A stretch of DNA of 64,000 nucleotides, from assembly GCF_904848665.1 (NCBI RefSeq), contig NZ_CAJHCQ010000032.1, positions 1 through 64,000 of the forward strand, given 5' to 3'. Position numbers and translations under genes: made by a program. How positions within the stretch are numbered: position 1 is the stretch's first letter; every line of letters begins with the position of its first letter. This document shows, one piece after another, positions 51,607-59,834 of the stretch. Source of the DNA: Paraburkholderia hiiakae. Lineage in GTDB: Bacteria > Pseudomonadota > Gammaproteobacteria > Burkholderiales > Burkholderiaceae. The notes under the pieces are model-generated. The model was given only the letters and a program-made list of their open reading frames with translations. It was not told the origin of the DNA and did not search any database.

Positions 51607-52629
51607 ATGACCGATACAGAAGACGCGCGCGCGTCGGAGAACGCGTTTGCGCTGCAGCGTCTCGCCACCCAGGCGCTTGAGTTGTGGGAGCTTGGCGATT
51701 GCGTGATCGCGCCGATCAAGATCCGCGAGAATGCCGTGTTTCGTGTGGATAGCCGCGACGGCCGGCGCGCGGTGCTGCGCATTCACCGCCTCGGCTATCA
51801 CGACGACGCGGCGCTGCATTCGGAATTCGAGTGGATGCAAGCGCTCGCGAGCGCGGGCGTCGAGGTGCCGCGCGTAGTGAAATCGCGCGCGGGGCACCCG
51901 TTCGAGCGCGTGCATAGCGATGAAATGCCGGCAGGCCGCCAGATCGACGTGCTCGAATGGGTCGACGGTCGTCAGCTAGGCGCGCTCGAATCGGGGCTCG
52001 ATGGCGGCGAGGAGGACGTCGCGGGGCGCTATTACACGCTTGGCGGCATGGCGGCGCGCATGCACAACCATACGAGCGCGTGGCGGGCCCCTGCGGGCTT
52101 CAAGCGGCATAGCTGGTGCGAGGAAGGGCTCGCGGGCAGCGAGCCGCTCTGGGGCCGCTTCTGGGAGCTGGAGCAACTGAGTGCGCCGCAACGGCGGCTC
52201 TTCGAGCGTGCGCGTGAGGCGCTCTGGGCTGACTTGAGCGCCTATGGCAAGGATGCCGGGCAGTTCGGCCTGATCCATGCGGATCTCGTGCCCGAGAACG
52301 TGCTCGTGGACGGCGAGCGCGTGCGCGTGATCGATTTCGACGATGCGGGCTTCGGCTGGCATTTGTTCGACGTTGCGACGTCGCTCTACTTCATCCGCGG
52401 CGAGCCGTACTTCGATACGGCAATGGAAGCCTTCGTCACGGGCTACCGCGCGCATCGTCCGCTAGTCGATGAGCAGTTGCGGCAATTGCCGCTCTTCATG
52501 GCGGCGCGCAGCACGACCTACCTCGGCTGGGTGCATAAGAAGAAGCACACGGAAACGGCAAAGACACTCACGCCGGTACTGATCGATTACGCGACTTCGG
52601 CTGTCGAGGAATATCTGCGCGGCAGGTGA
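51607..52629 (+). CDS. APH-fold small-molecule kinase (amino-alcohol kinase candidate)
   Basis: This 340-residue protein has the aminoglycoside phosphotransferase/homoserine kinase fold. An ATP-binding N-lobe (IKIRENAVFRVDSRDGRRAV) precedes the catalytic loop FGLIHADLVPENVLVDG (aspartate about residue 226) and the metal-binding IDFDDAGFGWHLFDVAT. Relatives phosphorylate choline-, homoserine- or hydroxylysine-like compounds. Paired with the phospho-lyase, it probably phosphorylates the hydroxyl of an amino alcohol. It is the last gene of the colinear set; a convergent AraC gene lies 30 bases after. Confidence 0.85.
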   Translation: MTDTEDARASENAFALQRLATQALELWELGDCVIAPIKIRENAVFRVDSRDGRRAVLRIHRLGYHDDAALHSEFEWMQALASAGVEVPRVVKSRAGHPFERVHSDEMPAGRQIDVLEWVDGRQLGALESGLDGGEEDVAGRYYTLGGMAARMHNHTSAWRAPAGFKRHSWCEEGLAGSEPLWGRFWELEQLSAPQRRLFERAREALWADLSAYGKDAGQFGLIHADLVPENVLVDGERVRVIDFDDAGFGWHLFDVATSLYFIRGEPYFDTAMEAFVTGYRAHRPLVDEQLRQLPLFMAARSTTYLGWVHKKKHTETAKTLTPVLIDYATSAVEEYLRGR

Positions 52630-52659
52630 GGGCAGCGCCGGGGCATGCTCCGGCGCGCG

Positions 52660-53598
52660 TTATTTCGGACGATTGTCCGAAGGCATGGCGTCGAAAAGCT
52701 CGCGATAGTCCTGCGTGAAATGACCCGAATGGAAAAAGCCCCATCGCTGCGCCGCGTCGCGCACGGTGAGTTCGCCGGCCGGCGCTTTGCGAAGCAATTG
52801 GCGCACGTAGTTCAGGCGTATCGCGCGCATATATTCCACGGGCGTTTTGCCGGTCACGAGACGAAAGCTCGTCTGCACCGTGCGTCGGCTGATACGCAGT
52901 GATTCGCAGAGCTCGTGCACAGTCACGGGTTCCAGCGGGCGCGCAATGATCATCTCGTGCGCGCGTGCGACTACGTCGCTATGCGACATCCAGGTGATAT
53001 CGGCTTTATCGTCGTGAATGCCGGTCTCGACCACGGCATCGAGCATTTCGAAAATCTGCGCGGTCACGGTGCGTTGGGCCAGTTCCGACTCTGCGAACGC
53101 GTTGAGCGCAAATGCCTCGTCGGTCACGTAACGCCACAAGGCGATGAACTGCTCGCGCGCGCCGGGTTCGAGCGGAATCACGGAAGTCTTGGTGAAAAAA
53201 CGGCTTTCGAGGCGTGCGGCCAGTTCCGGGCGTTCGCGCAGGAACGGCAGCTTCACGCCAATGCCGAGGATGGCGGTCTCGCCCGGAAAATGCAGCACAA
53301 ATTCGCGGTTCGCCCGCGCGCAGATCAGGGAATCGGCCGTAACGGCGCGGTCCGCGAAAGTCACCGGAGAACTCGCGTCGAGCACGATGCCGAACACGAG
53401 CATGTCACTGGGCGTGCTGCCCTGCTGCACGATACGGCGGTTCACGGACTCGTAGAACACGTGTATGCCGTCGCTGCCGATTTGCTGGAGGCGACCGTGG
53501 AATTGTCCACAATCGAGCTGGAAGTATTGCTGTTCCCAGCCGGAAAGCAGCGCCGCGTGTTCGCCGGCGTCGGTAAAGGTGTGATTCTCGAGCTGCAT
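52660..53598 (-). CDS. AraC-family regulator, EutR-like
   Basis: This is a 312-residue regulator. The two helix-turn-helix motifs are at the C-terminus: VHELCESLRISRRTVQTSF and VRDAAQRWGFFHSGHFTQDY. The pattern RWGFFHSGHF...DYRELF resembles EutR, the ethanolamine operon activator. The ATG at 53598 is chosen over an upstream GTG at 53658, which adds residues unlike the family. Its 3' end is 30 bases from the end of the kinase gene, so it is the obvious local regulator of the 36.9-52.6 kb operon. Confidence 0.85.
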   Translation of the reverse strand: MQLENHTFTDAGEHAALLSGWEQQYFQLDCGQFHGRLQQIGSDGIHVFYESVNRRIVQQGSTPSDMLVFGIVLDASSPVTFADRAVTADSLICARANREFVLHFPGETAILGIGVKLPFLRERPELAARLESRFFTKTSVIPLEPGAREQFIALWRYVTDEAFALNAFAESELAQRTVTAQIFEMLDAVVETGIHDDKADITWMSHSDVVARAHEMIIARPLEPVTVHELCESLRISRRTVQTSFRLVTGKTPVEYMRAIRLNYVRQLLRKAPAGELTVRDAAQRWGFFHSGHFTQDYRELFDAMPSDNRPK

Positions 53599-53991
53599 GC
53601 TGATTGCGAATAAAACGCGGTACCGATCGGGGTGGCGGCCATCCTGGTCACCATTCACTGACCGCCTGGTCGGTTAATGCCGGTGTGAGGATGACGGGCG
53701 GAACGCTTTCTCGCAAGTCCGGGATGGCCCTCTCCGGGATGCCCCTAGCTTGCTTTAGTTGATTTGTCTCCTTTCTTCGCTTCGGCCATGCCGTGGCGAG
53801 CCGCGATCGATCTTGTGCTTGTCGATCGTTTTTGTCTGATGTATGCGCTCGCACCTTCTTCGTGAGGCGGCGTGGGTTGGCTAGTGGTATGAAAACAGCG
53901 TACTCGCCGCTGCGCGAGAAAAAAATGCGTGCGTGCGGCAGGGCGCCTGGTGGGTTTCCTCACCGATCTAAAGGTTTTACCAGGGTGCGAT
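53599..53991. other. intergenic between AraC and iacG genes
   Basis: Nothing recognisable except an 8-base direct repeat CCGGGATG at 53719-53726 and 53734-53741. It contains the AraC promoter and the boundary between the amine operon and the iac cluster. Confidence 0.5.
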
Positions 53992-54522
53992 CTAGGCCGC
54001 GGCGCACGGGCGAGTCAGGCGGTGGAAATTGCGGTCGAAGTAGACGAGACCGTCACCGTCGCTGCGCACGCGGATATGGGTCGCCTTCACGAACATGACC
54101 GAGTGAGAGCCGACATCCTTGAGTTCGACGATCTCGCCTTGCAGGCTCGCGAGTGCATCGCGCAGCACGGGCACGCCATGCTCGCCTTCATCCCAGAACG
54201 GCAGGTTAAAGCGCGCGTCCATCGACAGTTGCGTGAGGCCCGCAAAGTGTTTTGCCAGCAGCTCGTGCTCGCCGGGCAGCACATTCACGCATACGCGGCC
54301 GTTGCCTGCGAAGGTGGCGTGCATCGCGCTCGAACGGTTCAGGCAGATGAGCAGCGTAGGCGGTGCGTCCGTGACGGAGCACACGGCGCTTGCGGTAATG
54401 CCGCAGCGGCCGAACGGACCGGCCGTGGTGATCACGTTGACGGCGGCGGACAAATGCGCCATGGCCTGGCGGAAATCCTTGCGGGTGTCATGCGTCGGGA
54501 GCGTGCTGGAGGTGTCGGACAT
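53992..54522 (-). CDS. iacG: flavin reductase, IacG/HpaC type
   Basis: This 176-residue flavin reductase supplies reduced FMN to a partner monooxygenase. The split-barrel FMN fold shows as FRQAMAHLSAAVNVITTAG, GITASAVCSVTDAPPTLLIC and NVLPGEHELLAKHFAG. The ATG at 54522 gives the family start. It is divergent from the response regulator and lies next to the iacE-A group, so it most likely serves IacA. Confidence 0.85.
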   Translation of the reverse strand: MSDTSSTLPTHDTRKDFRQAMAHLSAAVNVITTAGPFGRCGITASAVCSVTDAPPTLLICLNRSSAMHATFAGNGRVCVNVLPGEHELLAKHFAGLTQLSMDARFNLPFWDEGEHGVPVLRDALASLQGEIVELKDVGSHSVMFVKATHIRVRSDGDGLVYFDRNFHRLTRPCAAA

Positions 54523-54845
54523 GATGGGTGTTTTCCGTGCAATTGCTGATCTGGTGATTCGAGTTTGTGATTCACAGCGTACGGCAAGCACCGCGCGAAA
54601 AATACTGTCACGATTGGCCTGAGTGATGGCGTCGCTCCCGAGCCTTCTAAAGATTTCACCAGGTATCGCGGAAACTGCTATATGCGCATTGAAATTGCGC
54701 GTCGGAATTACGGGCTAATGCGCATTTTCAGGGCTTTATTGGCTGGTTATGATGGGTCATGCAACTGCGGGAGCGCGCAAATGAAATGGGACGGCACAGG
54801 GCACGTCTCGCAGCGCTTCGCAACGAACAATAGCGGAGAGAGCAG
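54523..54845. promoter_or_regulatory. divergent control region with two ATGCGCAT palindromes
   Basis: The 323-base gap between iacG and the response regulator contains two copies of the self-complementary ATGCGCAT, at 54682-54689 and 54718-54725, 36 bases apart. The sequence is AT-richer than its neighbours. The copies may be operator half-sites for a regulator of the divergent genes. Confidence 0.4.
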
Positions 54846-55481
54846 ATGACTTTACCTGCTCCGGTCATCTATATCGTCGACGACGACAACGGCATGCGCA
54901 CCTCGCTCGCGTGGCTGCTGGAATCGGTCGGCGTGAAATCGGAAGGGTTCGCCAACGCAGCCGAGTTTCTGCGTGCATTCGATCCCGATGTTCCTGCATG
55001 TCTGGTGCTCGACGTGCGCATGCCAGAGACCAGCGGTTTCGATGTGCAGGCGGAGTTGAATCGGCGGGGTGCGACGTTACCTATCATTTTCGTGAGCGGA
55101 CACGGCGACATACCGATGTCCGTGCGCGCGCTGCAAAACGGCGCGATTGATTTCGTGGAAAAGCCGTACAACTCGCAGCAAATGCTCGATCGCGTGCAAC
55201 GCGCGATGAAGCTTGCCACACAGCGTCATGCCGCCGACCAGAAACGGCGTGATCTGCGCAAACGTCTCGAATCGCTCACGGGGCGCGAGCGGGAAGTGCT
55301 GCGAGGTGTGATCGACGGCAAGGGCAGCAAGCGCATCGCGTCGGAACTCGACATCAGCGTGAAGACGGTCGACGTGCATCGCGCGAGCATCAAGGACAAA
55401 CTCGGTGCCGCGTCTATCGCGACGCTCGTGCGCGATGTGATGGCGGTATGGGACCAGGACGCGCAGACGCACACGTCGTGA
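54846..55481 (+). CDS. FixJ-type response regulator (iac two-component system)
   Basis: This 211-residue regulator has a receiver domain with acidic pocket VDDD (11-14), phospho-acceptor Asp56 (LVLDVRMPETSG) and lysine in FVEKPY, then a LuxR-type DNA-binding domain (LTGREREVLRGVIDGKGSKR followed by VKTVDVHRASIKDKLG). The unlinked sensor kinase at 59835 in the same cluster is its likely partner. This matches the two-component control (IacS/IacR2) described for indole-3-acetate catabolism in Paraburkholderia. Confidence 0.88.
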   Translation: MTLPAPVIYIVDDDNGMRTSLAWLLESVGVKSEGFANAAEFLRAFDPDVPACLVLDVRMPETSGFDVQAELNRRGATLPIIFVSGHGDIPMSVRALQNGAIDFVEKPYNSQQMLDRVQRAMKLATQRHAADQKRRDLRKRLESLTGREREVLRGVIDGKGSKRIASELDISVKTVDVHRASIKDKLGAASIATLVRDVMAVWDQDAQTHTS

Positions 55482-55506
55482 GGCGGCGTGTGCATCGCGC
55501 GTTTTG

Positions 55507-55542
55507 GCGCACGAATTAGCGCACGGGTTAGCGCACGGGTTA
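55507..55542. repeat. three tandem 12-base repeats over the iacE stop
   Basis: GCGCAC(GAA/GGG/GGG)TTA occurs three times without gaps, and its last TTA is the reverse of the iacE stop codon. Each unit therefore repeats a stop codon in frame on the minus strand. It looks like a small slippage duplication. Confidence 0.7.
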
Positions 55543-56283
55543 GCGCATATAGAGACCGCCGTTGATGTCCCAGCATGCGCCGTTGGCGAAGTACGCGTTG
55601 CCCGAGGCGAGCAGCACTGCAGCGTCGGCGACGTAGTCGGCGGCGCCCAGGCGCCCCACGGGAATGCTCGCAACCACTTTGTCGAGTTTGTCCGCGGGAA
55701 CGCTCTCGTGCACGATAGGCAAATCGAGCGGCCCCGGCGAAATGGCATTCACGGTCACGCCGGAGGCGGCGAGGTCACGCGCGAACACTTTGGTGAGCGT
55801 GATGGCGCCGCCCTTGGCTGCCGCATAGTGCGCGCCCGTTGCCGAGCCGCCATTCTGGCCGGCCAGCGAAGCGATATTCACAATGCGCCCTTCGCCCTGG
55901 TTCGCGAAGTGCTGCCCGAACACCTGGCAGCCGAACAGCACGCTGCGCAAATTGATGTCGATGACCTGATCGAACTGTTCGGCCGTGATCTCCATGACGG
56001 GCACGACCTTCGATGCACCCGCATTGTTCACGAGCGCATCGACGCGGCCCCAGCGCGCGACGATCGCGTCGCGCGCGCTCGCGAAATCTTCTTTGCGCGT
56101 GACGTCTAGCTTCAACGCAAACGCGCTCGACTCATCGGCGCTCAAGGCGCGCGCGGTGGCAGCGGCGGCATCGAATGCCACGTCGCCGAGGACAACGCGG
56201 TAGCCCGCCGCATGAAAACGCGCGGCAATCACGGCGCCGAGGCCGCGCGCCGCGCCGGTAACGAGGACGACTCTGCTGGACAT
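55540..56283 (-). CDS. iacE: short-chain dehydrogenase IacE
   Basis: This is a 247-residue classical SDR. The cofactor motif TGAARGLG (9-16), NNAG, and an intact catalytic YAAAKGGAI segment (Tyr about 152, Lys about 156) are present. In the iac pathway IacE acts just after IacA, in the formation of dioxindole-3-acetate. The gene lies 22 bases downstream of iacH on the same strand. Confidence 0.82.
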   Translation of the reverse strand: MSSRVVLVTGAARGLGAVIAARFHAAGYRVVLGDVAFDAAAATARALSADESSAFALKLDVTRKEDFASARDAIVARWGRVDALVNNAGASKVVPVMEITAEQFDQVIDINLRSVLFGCQVFGQHFANQGEGRIVNIASLAGQNGGSATGAHYAAAKGGAITLTKVFARDLAASGVTVNAISPGPLDLPIVHESVPADKLDKVVASIPVGRLGAADYVADAAVLLASGNAYFANGACWDINGGLYMR

Positions 56284-56305
56284 GGGTTTCTATTCCTTGA
56301 AAATT

Positions 56306-57430
56306 TCAGCTGGCGAGCGCTGCTTCGAACGCTGCGGCAACGGCGCAAACCTGTTCGTCGGCGCCATGGCGTCCAATGATCTGCAGCCCGGCCTTCAGCG
56401 GCGAGCCTTCAATGGGCAGCGGCAGACTCAGCGCCGGATGACCGCTGAGATTGAACGGGCGGATCAGCGACGACATCGCGATCACCGACACACCGCGCCG
56501 CGCATCGTCGATCGTGATCGGCAAGGCGGGAAGCGTGGGCATCACGATCACATCGACGCTGTCTAGCGCGCGATCCACGGCATCGGTAAAGCTGCGGCGC
56601 ACACATTCCGCCGCGCTCACCTGGTCGGACGTAGTGGACGAAGCGGCGCGCAGGCGCGTTTCGAGATCCGCGCCGAGCTTGCCGCTCTCCACGAGATGGC
56701 CGAATGCCGCCCACGTTTCCGCGTTGATGATCGCAAGGCCTGCGTGGAAGGCGTCGGCGAGGCCCGCAAGCTCGATAGCCTGTGACGAAAACCCCGCATG
56801 TTGCGGCGCGCGCGAGACGGCGGCAAGCAGGTCCGCTTGTGCATCGACTTGCGCGATACCGATTCTGCACGCAGTGACTTTCTTGCGCGCGGCTGCCTTG
56901 TCGAACACGGGCGCGATGACGGCCATCGTCTCGACGATCATGCTCACGTCGCAGGCAAACGGGCCCACGCAATCGAGCGTCGATTCGACGGGCGCGACGC
57001 CGCGCCGCGATACGCGCGCGAACGTGGGCTTGAGGCCGACTACGCCGCAGCATGCAGCGGGGCCGCGAATCGAGCCGCCCGTGTCGGTGCCGAGCGCAGC
57101 CTCCGCGAGCCCCTGGCCGACCGCGCTCGCAGAGCCGCTCGACGAGCCGCCCGGAATGCGCGTCGCGTCTTGCGGATTGACGGGCGTGCCCGTGTAATCG
57201 TTTATGCCTGTCATGCCGAACGCCAGTTCGTGCATGTTGGCCTTGCCGACGATTTTCCACTTCGCGTCGAGCAGCAACTGCACCACGTCTGCATGCTTTT
57301 GCGCGTGCGCGGTCTCCGCGAGCGCGCGGCTCGCGCCCGTCGTGCGCATGCCCGCAATGTCGATGGTGTCCTTGATGACGATGGTGGGTCCGTCGCCTCC
57401 ACGAGTGAAGGCACTGATCAATGCGCTCAT
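56306..57430 (-). CDS. iacH: amidase-signature enzyme IacH
   Basis: This 374-residue amidase has the Ser-cisSer-Lys triad visible as VIKDT (lysine about 20), GGSSSGSA (about 94-101) and GTDTGGSIRGPA (about 113-124). It is somewhat shorter than average amidases but complete in its core. In the iac cluster such an enzyme is expected to open an amide/lactam intermediate. It starts 21 bases after iacI. Confidence 0.82.
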   Translation of the reverse strand: MSALISAFTRGGDGPTIVIKDTIDIAGMRTTGASRALAETAHAQKHADVVQLLLDAKWKIVGKANMHELAFGMTGINDYTGTPVNPQDATRIPGGSSSGSASAVGQGLAEAALGTDTGGSIRGPAACCGVVGLKPTFARVSRRGVAPVESTLDCVGPFACDVSMIVETMAVIAPVFDKAAARKKVTACRIGIAQVDAQADLLAAVSRAPQHAGFSSQAIELAGLADAFHAGLAIINAETWAAFGHLVESGKLGADLETRLRAASSTTSDQVSAAECVRRSFTDAVDRALDSVDVIVMPTLPALPITIDDARRGVSVIAMSSLIRPFNLSGHPALSLPLPIEGSPLKAGLQIIGRHGADEQVCAVAAAFEAALAS

Positions 57431-57451
57431 CGATTCGATTTCCTTTTGGGG

Positions 57452-57976
57452 TCAGGCAGCCGGACGCGGCGACACGCGCCATGGCGCGTCGAAAAGCCGC
57501 TCGGTGCGAAAGTGCGCGATGAGCCACGTAGAAGCATCGGGCGCAGGCACGAAGTCCACTTCGAGCCGCGCGCCGATCAACTCCGCGCGCTCGTCCACGT
57601 AGCCCGAAGCCTGCAGCATGATCCAGCGTCCCGACGCGCGCGCGGGCGTCACCATTTCGATGCTCTCGGACGTGAGAAAGTGCACGTTGGTCGCGAAGTG
57701 CGGCGCGGGCGGCAGATAGCGCGCGAGCATCGCAACAATGGCATCGCGGCCTTCGATGCGGCCAAACTTGCTCGTATATTGCGGACCGATGCCTTCCCAC
57801 ACCGCATCGGCCGTGAAAAGGCTGGCGAGCGATTCGCCGTCGAGCGCGCCGCTCGGCACGTCGCACAGCGCCATGTAGCGCGCCATGGTTTTCCGGGCGG
57901 CGCAAGCGCCTTCGAGTGCGGCGAGGCGCGCTTCCAGCGCCGCAATCGTGCGTGCAGCGTCAGTGGTCGTCGCCAT
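57452..57976 (-). CDS. iacI: SnoaL/NTF2-like protein IacI
   Basis: This 174-residue protein has the NTF2-like fold: a coiled N-terminus (IAALEARLAALEGACAARKT) then YMALCDVPSGALDGESLASLF, TADAVWEG and a beta sheet. It is a small alpha+beta protein often seen in aromatic degradation. The ATG at 57976 is chosen; the frame upstream is shadow of iacB. Its exact role in IAA degradation is unknown. Confidence 0.7.
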   Translation of the reverse strand: MATTTDAARTIAALEARLAALEGACAARKTMARYMALCDVPSGALDGESLASLFTADAVWEGIGPQYTSKFGRIEGRDAIVAMLARYLPPAPHFATNVHFLTSESIEMVTPARASGRWIMLQASGYVDERAELIGARLEVDFVPAPDASTWLIAHFRTERLFDAPWRVSPRPAA

Positions 57977-57980
57977 GGGA

Positions 57981-58355
57981 TCAAGCGGTCGCGGCCGGCG
58001 GCACGGCGAGCGCACGTCCCACGCGCGCCTCGATCTTGCCGTAGCGCCACAGGTTGTACTCGCCCACCGGCGTCGTGCGATAAAGATTGCAAACGGCCAC
58101 GGCCGTATCGAAGTCAGCAACGTCGGCCATGATGTAGAAGGTCCACGGCGCGCCTGCGGCCTGGCCGACCACGAGGCGGTCGTCGTCCATGATGCCGAGC
58201 ACCTTGACGCCTTCCATGGCTTCTACTGCGGCGAGCATCTTGCCGTACGCCTGCCATACTTCGCCGATCTTCTCGCGCGGCAGGTCGAAGAAGTTTTGCG
58301 TCACGCCACAGCAGAACAGCACGCGCAGCGCAAGGGAGCTGGAAGTTTCGGACAT
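57981..58355 (-). CDS. iacB: IacB-like small protein
   Basis: This 124-residue protein has an alpha+beta pattern (GEVWQAYGKMLAAVEAMEG; GAPWTFYIMADVADFDTAVAV) consistent with a dimeric ferredoxin-like barrel. It occupies the iacB position directly after iacA. IacB has no firmly established catalytic role, so this call depends on gene order. Confidence 0.7.
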   Translation of the reverse strand: MSETSSSLALRVLFCCGVTQNFFDLPREKIGEVWQAYGKMLAAVEAMEGVKVLGIMDDDRLVVGQAAGAPWTFYIMADVADFDTAVAVCNLYRTTPVGEYNLWRYGKIEARVGRALAVPPAATA

Positions 58356-58389
58356 TTGATCGATTCCTTGTGATATGTGATGGATACGG

Positions 58390-59586
58390 TTACAGATAGC
58401 CGGGAATCGGCGGCACGCCGACGAACACCGCGCCCGCGCCGTCGAAATTGCCTTCGCCGAGGAACGCGTGCTGCGTCACTACCATGGCGTCGCGCAGCAA
58501 ACGCTGCAGCGGGTGCGTCTTGTAGATCGCCATCGTGCCGCCAAGACGATACGCGCGATTCACCACGTCGGCGCCTTCGCGCGCGATGTGCGTGGCGGCG
58601 AGGCGCAGCAGGCTGACCTGGTCGGGCGTCACGGGGTTGCCGGCGAGAATCGATTGCCAGACGCTGTCGGTCGACTCGTAGAAGAACGCGCGTGCCGAAC
58701 GCAGCTGCGCCTCGGCCTTCGCAAGCTCGATGCGGTAGTAGGCGCGGTCCGCGAGTTGCGGCGCGCCGGTCGTCGTGCGGCGGCCGCCGGACATATGGTT
58801 CGCCACGTCGAGCGCCGCGCGCGCGAGACCGAGGTTGACGACCGCGAGCACCTGGGCCGCGTATGCGACGGTCGGATAGCGATAGAGCGGCTCGTCCACG
58901 CAAGGCGTCCCGCCGCGCACGAAGGTCCAGTCGTCGGTGACGATCTGGTCGGTCACGCGCAGGTCGTGGCTGCCCGTTCCCTGCATGCCGACCACGTTCC
59001 AGTTTTCGACGATCTCGACCTGCTCGGGGCGGAACACGGCCGTGCGCGGCTTGTTCGGGGCGTTGCCCGCGCCGTTGCCGGTGCTGATGCCCACGCCGAG
59101 CCAGTCGGCGCCCTTGCAGCCGCTCGCGAATTTCCACATACCGTTCACGCGCCAGCCGCCTTCAACCGCCTGTACGTTCTGCACGGGAAAGAGGCCGCCC
59201 GCGAAGGCCTGATCGGGGCCGCTCGCGTAGATTTGCGCCTGCGTTTCAAGCGGCAGCGCGGCGAGGTAGACATTGGCCGAGCCGAAGCTCGCGACCCATG
59301 CCGCGGAGCCGTCGGCGACAGCAATCCGCTCGATCATCTCGAGGAATTCGCCAGGCGCGCGCGCGTCGCCGCCAAAGCGCTTCGGCGTGCCCGCGCGAAA
59401 AATGCCCGCGCGCTTGAAGAGATCGATGACGTCGCGCGGGACGTGCGAAAGCCGGTCGAATTCGTCGCGGCGCGCGGCCACGACGTCGATGACCTCATCG
59501 AGCGAGAGGCGGCCGCCCGAGTGCGTTGCGCAGGCCTCTGCATTGATGTCGCTATGGGACGCGACGGCGGTCGCAACTAATGCCAT
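58390..59586 (-). CDS. iacA: acyl-CoA-dehydrogenase-fold flavin monooxygenase IacA
   Basis: This 398-residue enzyme matches the group that hydroxylates indole-3-acetate with reduced flavin supplied by IacG. Features include FKRAGIFRAGTPKRFGGDA, the central WKFASGCKGADWLGVGI and the C-terminal YRLGGTMAIYKTHPLQRLLR with HAFLGEGNF. The ATG at 59586 has AGGAG seven bases upstream. It is the first gene of the minus-strand iacA-B-I-H-E unit and is divergent from the sensor kinase. Confidence 0.85.
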   Translation of the reverse strand: MALVATAVASHSDINAEACATHSGGRLSLDEVIDVVAARRDEFDRLSHVPRDVIDLFKRAGIFRAGTPKRFGGDARAPGEFLEMIERIAVADGSAAWVASFGSANVYLAALPLETQAQIYASGPDQAFAGGLFPVQNVQAVEGGWRVNGMWKFASGCKGADWLGVGISTGNGAGNAPNKPRTAVFRPEQVEIVENWNVVGMQGTGSHDLRVTDQIVTDDWTFVRGGTPCVDEPLYRYPTVAYAAQVLAVVNLGLARAALDVANHMSGGRRTTTGAPQLADRAYYRIELAKAEAQLRSARAFFYESTDSVWQSILAGNPVTPDQVSLLRLAATHIAREGADVVNRAYRLGGTMAIYKTHPLQRLLRDAMVVTQHAFLGEGNFDGAGAVFVGVPPIPGYL

Positions 59587-59834
59587 GGTGTTTCTCCTGA
59601 GTTCCTGAGCCGCAAGGTTGAAGGCCATGTGTATCGGGCGCAGCGCGAACGCGTGCGCACAGTCTGGAACTCAGTCTAAAAAGGCAAAAAGGGGTCATCA
59701 ATTGGGACGCCGCACGCATTTTTAAGTAGCGTTCCCCGCGCGCCTAAAGAAATCTTCAGATTCCCCGCTCCGCGCCCGGATGTTATCGTTTGGGGACCAC
59801 CAGGCGGGCGTGCCGCCATATCCGGTTCACGATC
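59587..59834. promoter_or_regulatory. divergent promoter region, iacA / sensor kinase
   Basis: The 248-base gap has an AT-rich patch around 59675-59735 and no gene. It must hold promoters for both directions and is the natural target of the response regulator at 54846. No clear operator was recognised. Confidence 0.5.
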
